From Fibrobacteria bacterium GUT77 (lineage in GTDB: Bacteria; Fibrobacterota; Chitinivibrionia; Chitinivibrionales; Chitinispirillaceae): DNA of 7,371 bases. The notes beneath the pieces are model-generated. The model was not told the DNA's origin, did no database searches, and saw only the letters and a program-made list of their open reading frames with translations. Made by a program: the position numbers and the translations under genes. This document shows positions 6,413-7,371 of this stretch, piece by piece. The DNA is taken from NCBI GenBank assembly GCA_001462255.1, contig LIUJ01000198.1, positions 1,167-8,537 on the forward strand, in the 5' to 3' direction. The first letter of the stretch is position 1, and each line of letters begins with the position of its first letter.

Positions 6413-7246
6413 ATGATGTCAACTCCAGCAAGCATAGTTTTTTCCGGCGCTCGCGGCGCGTTTGGGGAGCTTGCCGCCCGTAAACACTTCGGCGAGGACG
6501 CGGATATTGCTCCCGTGCTCGGTTTCGACGCCGTTTTCAACGCGGTCAGGCAAAAAAAAGCCTCGTTCGGCGTGGTGCCTATAGAAAATTCTTTGGGCGG
6601 TAGCGTACACCAAAACTACGATCTGTTGTTGGATAGCCGCCTATACATAACCGCGGAGATATTTTTACAAGTAAACCACTTTCTTTTGGCTAAGCCCGGC
6701 ACGTCCATAGATGCCGTCCGTCGTGTTTTTTCGCATCCGCAGGCGTTGTCCCAGTGCGCGCGCTTCTTAAAGCGCCATCCGCGGATGCGCCCGGTAGAAT
6801 CGGAGAACACCGCCTTGGCCGCCAAGTCGGTGAGCGAGGACAATTGTCACGACACGGCCGCTATAGCATCAAGCCGCGCCGCCGAAGACTTCGGCCTACG
6901 AATATTATCCCCACAAATCCAAGACCGTGACGACAATGTGACGCGCTTCTTGGTAATAAGTCGCGACCAATCCGTAAAGAACTCGGCGCCACGCAAAACG
7001 TCCATAGTCTTCTCCTTAAAAAACACCCCCGGCGTCCTCTTCAAGGCGTTGGGCGTCTTCGCCCTAAGAGACATAGACCTATTCAAGATAGAATCCCGTC
7101 CCATACACGGAAAGGGTTTCGAGTACCTCTTCTACTTAGACTGCCGGGGGGACATCAAGGATGAGGTAGTGAAAAACGCAATCTCGCACCTAAAGGAGAT
7201 AACTACGTTTTATAGATTACTGGGGTCATACGATATCGGGGTCTGA
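6413..7246 (+). CDS. pheA: Prephenate dehydratase, monofunctional, with ACT domain
   Basis: Converts prephenate to phenylpyruvate, the committed step toward phenylalanine, in the cytoplasm. The 277 residues are the usual length of the monofunctional enzyme; no chorismate mutase domain precedes it. The first catalytic lobe begins IVFSGARGAFGELAA (compare the G.xGxfse.AA opening of the family). VVPIENSLGGSVHQNYDLL (54-72) is the conserved prephenate-binding stretch, and FSHPQALSQC (106-115) is also typical. Thr177-Arg178-Phe179 in DNVTRFLVI is the essential TRF motif. The ACT regulatory domain (about 196-272) has GVLFKAL (207-213, in place of GALV) and IESRP (226-230), the elements that bind phenylalanine, so feedback inhibition is likely. 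The gene lies 16 bases after the NlpC/P60 gene with its own ribosome site. The ATG at 6416 is an equally plausible start. It is the last gene seen. Confidence 0.96.
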   Translation: MMSTPASIVFSGARGAFGELAARKHFGEDADIAPVLGFDAVFNAVRQKKASFGVVPIENSLGGSVHQNYDLLLDSRLYITAEIFLQVNHFLLAKPGTSIDAVRRVFSHPQALSQCARFLKRHPRMRPVESENTALAAKSVSEDNCHDTAAIASSRAAEDFGLRILSPQIQDRDDNVTRFLVISRDQSVKNSAPRKTSIVFSLKNTPGVLFKALGVFALRDIDLFKIESRPIHGKGFEYLFYLDCRGDIKDEVVKNAISHLKEITTFYRLLGSYDIGV

Positions 7247-7251
7247 ATTTT

Positions 7252-7272
7252 GATTTTAATATGATAAAAATC
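7252..7272 (+). other. Weak AT-rich inverted repeat after pheA
   Basis: GATTTT (7252-7257) and AAAATC (7267-7272) flank nine bases, six bases after the pheA stop. The stem is short and AT-rich with no following T run, so it is a doubtful terminator. The rest of the tail up to about 7305 is AT-rich and I see no gene in it. Confidence 0.25.
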
Positions 7273-7305
7273 CAACGCTTAATTTACGTCAATATATAAC
7301 CCGTT

Positions 7306-7371
7306 CCCCGTAGGGGCGACCGTCCTCGGTCGCCCGCGCCGTTCGTTGATTCAAAGACGGGCGACCGGGAC
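7306..7371. repeat. GC-rich palindromic (REP-like) repeat, cut by the window edge
   Basis: GGGCGACCG (7314-7322), loop TCCT, CGGTCGCCC (7327-7335) makes a perfect nine-base-pair hairpin in non-coding DNA. The same nine-base arm returns at 7359-7367, 45 bases after the first copy, so a further unit probably continues past the edge. CCCC-GTA-GGGG (7306-7316) offers an alternative overlapping small hairpin. The GC-rich sequence contrasts sharply with the AT-rich stretch before it. This fits an interspersed extragenic palindromic element. There is no T tract, so intrinsic termination is unlikely. Confidence 0.65.

Noticed and set aside
7314..7335. Intrinsic terminator of pheA
   Set aside because: A strong stem is present but no T tract lies on either side in the needed orientation, and it sits nearly 70 bases after the stop.
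7314..7371. CRISPR array
   Set aside because: The repeat is a nine-base palindromic arm in mixed orientation at short spacing, with no uniform direct repeats and spacers and no cas genes.

Overview
The window is a compact bacterial chromosomal segment. All seven supported genes are on the + strand, and gaps between them are small or absent except for one 89-base gap. The content is mostly housekeeping. I found no phage, transposase, CRISPR, toxin-antitoxin or defence genes. The organism appears to be a diderm bacterium of moderate GC, because there is a lipoprotein-type NlpC/P60 hydrolase and a DegS-like membrane-anchored periplasmic protease. It has a marked preference for the isoleucine codon ATA. 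It forms Gln-tRNA and/or Asn-tRNA by the amidotransferase route, as GatA is present. A lineage such as Fibrobacterota is possible, but I cannot place the taxonomy from this sequence alone.

Layout from left to right: (1) the 3' part of a GAF-GGDEF signalling protein, open at the left edge, whose signature is GGGEF instead of GG(D/E)EF while its RxxD inhibitory site is intact; (2) holA, the clamp-loader delta subunit; (3) truA, tRNA pseudouridine synthase; (4) a DegS/HtrA-like serine protease with an N-terminal anchor and one PDZ domain, overlapping truA by ATGA; (5) an 89-base gap with a 17-base perfect palindrome resembling a Fur-family box, overlapping a candidate promoter; (6) a two-helix DUF4321-like small membrane protein; (7) gatA; (8) an NlpC/P60 lipoprotein overlapping gatA by ATGA; (9) a monofunctional prephenate dehydratase with ACT domain; (10) a 125-base non-coding tail with a GC-rich hairpin repeat that recurs at the right edge.

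Spacing suggests two transcription units. The first is holA-truA-degS-like, possibly co-transcribed with the GGDEF gene. The second is DUF4321-gatA-nlpC-pheA, driven from the palindrome-containing gap. The genes do not form one pathway: they cover replication, tRNA modification and charging, envelope proteolysis, murein hydrolysis and phenylalanine synthesis. This looks like an ordinary core-genome cluster. The points most worth a second look are the degenerate GGGEF motif, the Fur-box-like palindrome, the terminal palindromic repeat and the ATA codon bias.
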